Below are positions 27,614 to 29,680 of a DNA stretch of 29,680 bases, one piece after another (the stretch's first letter is position 1; each line of letters opens with the position of its first letter). This DNA comes from a virus. The notes beneath the pieces are model-generated. The model worked only from the letters and a program-made list of their open reading frames with translations, did not search any database and was not told where the DNA came from. The stretch is from the IMG/VR virus record IMGVR_UViG_3300022858_000738, positions 1-29,680 of that record. The stretch is one strand, 5' to 3'. The position numbers and the translations under genes are program-made.

Positions 27614-29398
27614 GTGGCTAAACAAATTTGGAAAGCCCTTGATGACCTTAGTCCGTCACAAATAAAGTTAAGAAATTTACCAAGAAAACCCGACGGGCTT
27701 TATAACTTAAAAGTAAATCAATACGGCCAGTTAGTAAAGCGTGCAGGATATTCTAAATACAATACAACTTCAATAGGTGCGGCTCATAAAATAACTGGAC
27801 TTCATAGGTTCTACAAACAAACTACCTCGTCTAAAGAATTTTTGTGTAGTTGGAACACAAGTCTATATAAAATAGCCGAGACCACCCCCTGGGGGGAGAC
27901 CTCTATAAAAGCAAGTTTGACTGCTGACAGTGATACCTTTTTCGCTGATTTTGCTAATCATTGTTATATCGTTAATGGTGCGGATACAATGATGAAATAC
28001 AATATGACTAATGTCAGGACAGTAGGTATTACCGTGCCTGCCGCTCCGACTGGTGTTTCTGATGTTGACGGCTCTTTAACCGAAGGAGTCTATTATTATA
28101 AATATACTTTTGTAGATGAAGACGGATATGAAAGCAACGGAGGTACTGCCTCTGCAGCTATAACTGCATTAGCTCACCCTAATGATGGTGTAACTTTAAC
28201 CATAGCCGCATCTGCTGACGCCAAAATAGCCAAACGAAGGATATACAGGACTACCGTAGGCGGTTCAATTTATTATTATGACGGAGAAGTGGCTGATAAT
28301 TCTACAACTACTTATAGCTCCACTATAGCAGACTCCGCGATATCACTAAAATCTGTCTTGCATACCGACCATAATGCACCACCTGCTGCACCTGATTTAG
28401 TGGTAAAAAGATTAAGCAGAATAAATATAGCGGTAGATGACGACCTATATGTATCGAAGAATTATGACAAGACAACAGGTGTTAGGAGTGTAGAATATTT
28501 TCCCTCAACTAATTATTATCCGACAGGTAACGGACAGAAGATAACGGGTTTAATCGAACAGTTAAATGGGCTTCCTGTATTTACCGAAGATACTGTCGAA
28601 AGACTCGTGGGTACAGATAAAGACAATTTTGAGTATAGGAATGCTCATCAAGAAGACGGGTGCATATCTAAGAGGTCAGTGGTCAACTGTAAGAATTATG
28701 TAGTATATTTAGCGTTTAACGGGATATACATATTCGATGGGGTTAGTGCGAAGGCGATAGATATTGAATTTAGGGGAAGACTCAATAAATACATACGAGA
28801 CAATATTAATTATAGTTACGCACATCTGTCTTGTGCAACCTATTATGATAATAAATATCTGCTCTGTATACCGACAGGGGCAAGTGCCGTTCCTAATGTA
28901 ACTATATATTATGATTTTGAAACAAAAAGTTATGGGGTATATTCCTTTGCTTTTAGCTGCTTTTGTAAATTTGATAAAGGCGGCGACGGTTTAAGACTTT
29001 TTGGTGGTTCAAATACAATCGGGCGGATTTATGAAATATTCAAATCTGATAGTTTAGATGATGATGATTCAGCTATTACCGCTTATGATGACATAGAACC
29101 TTTGGATTTTGGCAAACCTGAAGTATATAAAAATTACTACTCAGTATTAGTCAGGGTTAAAACGACTACAGGCACGGCATTTCGTTTTTATTATACACTC
29201 GATGATGGTACAGAGACTTATGCAAGCAAAACTTTAACGGCAGATAAAACACGTTGGTACAGAATTTCTTTAGGTAGTGGTGGGAAAAGGGGAAGAACAT
29301 TTAAACCACGACCGTATATGTCAGATAAATTTCATTTTGAGATTCACGGATTAGCGATATGTTATGATGAAGAAGCATTTGCCGAAGAAAAGGAGTAG
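27614..29398 (+). CDS. Tail nozzle/tubular-like protein
   Basis: 594 residues from GTG 27614 with AAGGA nine bases upstream. Almost all beta: the start gives KIRNLP-like text (SQIKLRNLPRKPDGLYNLKV, VNQYGQLVKRAGYSKYN), then an Fn3-like insert at about 148-200 (AAPTGVSDVDGSLTEGVYYY, then TFVDEDGYESNGGT), and a propeller-like remainder with INIAVDDDLYVSK and GIYIFDGVSAK. Podoviral nozzle (tubular B) proteins have a beta-propeller core with inserts. The family is assigned by form and gene order. Confidence 0.55.
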   Translation: MAKQIWKALDDLSPSQIKLRNLPRKPDGLYNLKVNQYGQLVKRAGYSKYNTTSIGAAHKITGLHRFYKQTTSSKEFLCSWNTSLYKIAETTPWGETSIKASLTADSDTFFADFANHCYIVNGADTMMKYNMTNVRTVGITVPAAPTGVSDVDGSLTEGVYYYKYTFVDEDGYESNGGTASAAITALAHPNDGVTLTIAASADAKIAKRRIYRTTVGGSIYYYDGEVADNSTTTYSSTIADSAISLKSVLHTDHNAPPAAPDLVVKRLSRINIAVDDDLYVSKNYDKTTGVRSVEYFPSTNYYPTGNGQKITGLIEQLNGLPVFTEDTVERLVGTDKDNFEYRNAHQEDGCISKRSVVNCKNYVVYLAFNGIYIFDGVSAKAIDIEFRGRLNKYIRDNINYSYAHLSCATYYDNKYLLCIPTGASAVPNVTIYYDFETKSYGVYSFAFSCFCKFDKGGDGLRLFGGSNTIGRIYEIFKSDSLDDDDSAITAYDDIEPLDFGKPEVYKNYYSVLVRVKTTTGTAFRFYYTLDDGTETYASKTLTADKTRWYRISLGSGGKRGRTFKPRPYMSDKFHFEIHGLAICYDEEAFAEEKE

Positions 29399-29401
29399 AT
29401 A

Positions 29402-29680
29402 ATGGAAATAACTGATATAAGGAAAGAATTAGGCTTAGAAAACATAGACCTTGAAGATATAGACAGAATCAAGCTACAGCTCCAAAATATCAACGACACT
29501 ATCCAGGGAGGCATACGTTCTGCTAATCTAAAGGAGTATAGGAATACATACGTCATAAATGCTCAAGACAGTTTAGACGCAACCTATCCTATGTATGTGA
29601 ATTTTAATATCATAAGCGAAATGACCAAGATAGTTTCGATAAATTTAGCTTTTTGGCTTTTAAATTATAGAGCTTATTCT
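29402..29680 (+). CDS. N-terminal part of a tail-region protein, partial
   Basis: ATG 29402 follows AAGGAG and the frame is open to the window end (93 codons). Acidic helical start: TDIRKELGLENIDLEDIDRI, then KLQLQNINDTIQGGIRSAN. Later FNIISEMTKIVSINLAFWLL is more hydrophobic. Likely a tail or internal virion protein by position. Its length is unknown as it leaves the window. Confidence 0.55.
   Translation, partial: MEITDIRKELGLENIDLEDIDRIKLQLQNINDTIQGGIRSANLKEYRNTYVINAQDSLDATYPMYVNFNIISEMTKIVSINLAFWLLNYRAYS

Noticed and set aside
27882-27904. C-run/G-run inverted repeat in the tail nozzle-like gene
   Set aside because: Inside a clear reading frame with no regulatory context.

Overview
The window is part of an AT-rich tailed-phage genome (Caudoviricetes, or an integrated or assembled equivalent). 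It carries a complete late head module: small and large terminase, portal, scaffold-like protein, an N4-gp56-type major capsid protein, an adaptor-like protein and a tail-nozzle-like protein. It also carries an M15 endolysin with a holin-like gene, and a DnaB-type replication module. The short adaptor-to-nozzle order without visible tail tube or tape-measure genes suggests a podovirus-like particle. AGGAGG-type ribosome binding sites, TTGACA/TATAAT promoters and a DnaD-like replisome organizer point to a Bacillota-like (clostridial) or similar low-GC anaerobic host; this is inference. No tRNA, rRNA, CRISPR array or integrase was seen. The first and last genes are cut by the window ends, so more tail genes probably lie outside it.

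Layout. 2-1845: end of a late gene, holin-like and M15 peptidase lysis genes, and small genes with structured spacers. 1846-2309: non-coding control region with a terminator, a strong promoter, a second terminator giving a candidate RNA of about 50 nt, and then the early promoter. 2310-12621: rightward early/replication operon (RHH-like protein, Gp157/Gam-like protein, OB-fold protein, replisome organizer with candidate iterons, DnaB helicase, NinG-like HNH protein, DUF1016-like protein, DNA methyltransferase), interrupted by two HNH-type endonuclease cassettes. 12633-12689: tandem repeat and a two-way terminator where operons converge. 12712-15272: leftward operon of ten small genes under a near-consensus promoter, ending in a tiny HTH gene. 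15273-15415: divergent promoters. 15416-29680: rightward late operon, with two more HNH genes inserted, a 534-base purine-rich non-coding tract after the small terminase, and a multi-hairpin RNA before the scaffold gene.

The most interesting material is RNA-level. Two elements (5009-5114 and 5499-5594) share one four-way-junction plan while almost all stem sequences differ, as expected of a real structured-RNA family; they flank a pair of small genes. Separately, two HNH genes (5787 and 9649) sit in matching cassettes: a TTGATT-17-TATAAT promoter, a leader with a potential pseudoknot, a common 12-mer before the ribosome binding site, and the same first coding bases. Two HNH genes appear to start at non-AUG codons (CTG and ATA). 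The leftward operon resembles the layout of anti-defence operons closed by a small HTH repressor. All functional readings of these RNAs are inference from sequence and need testing.
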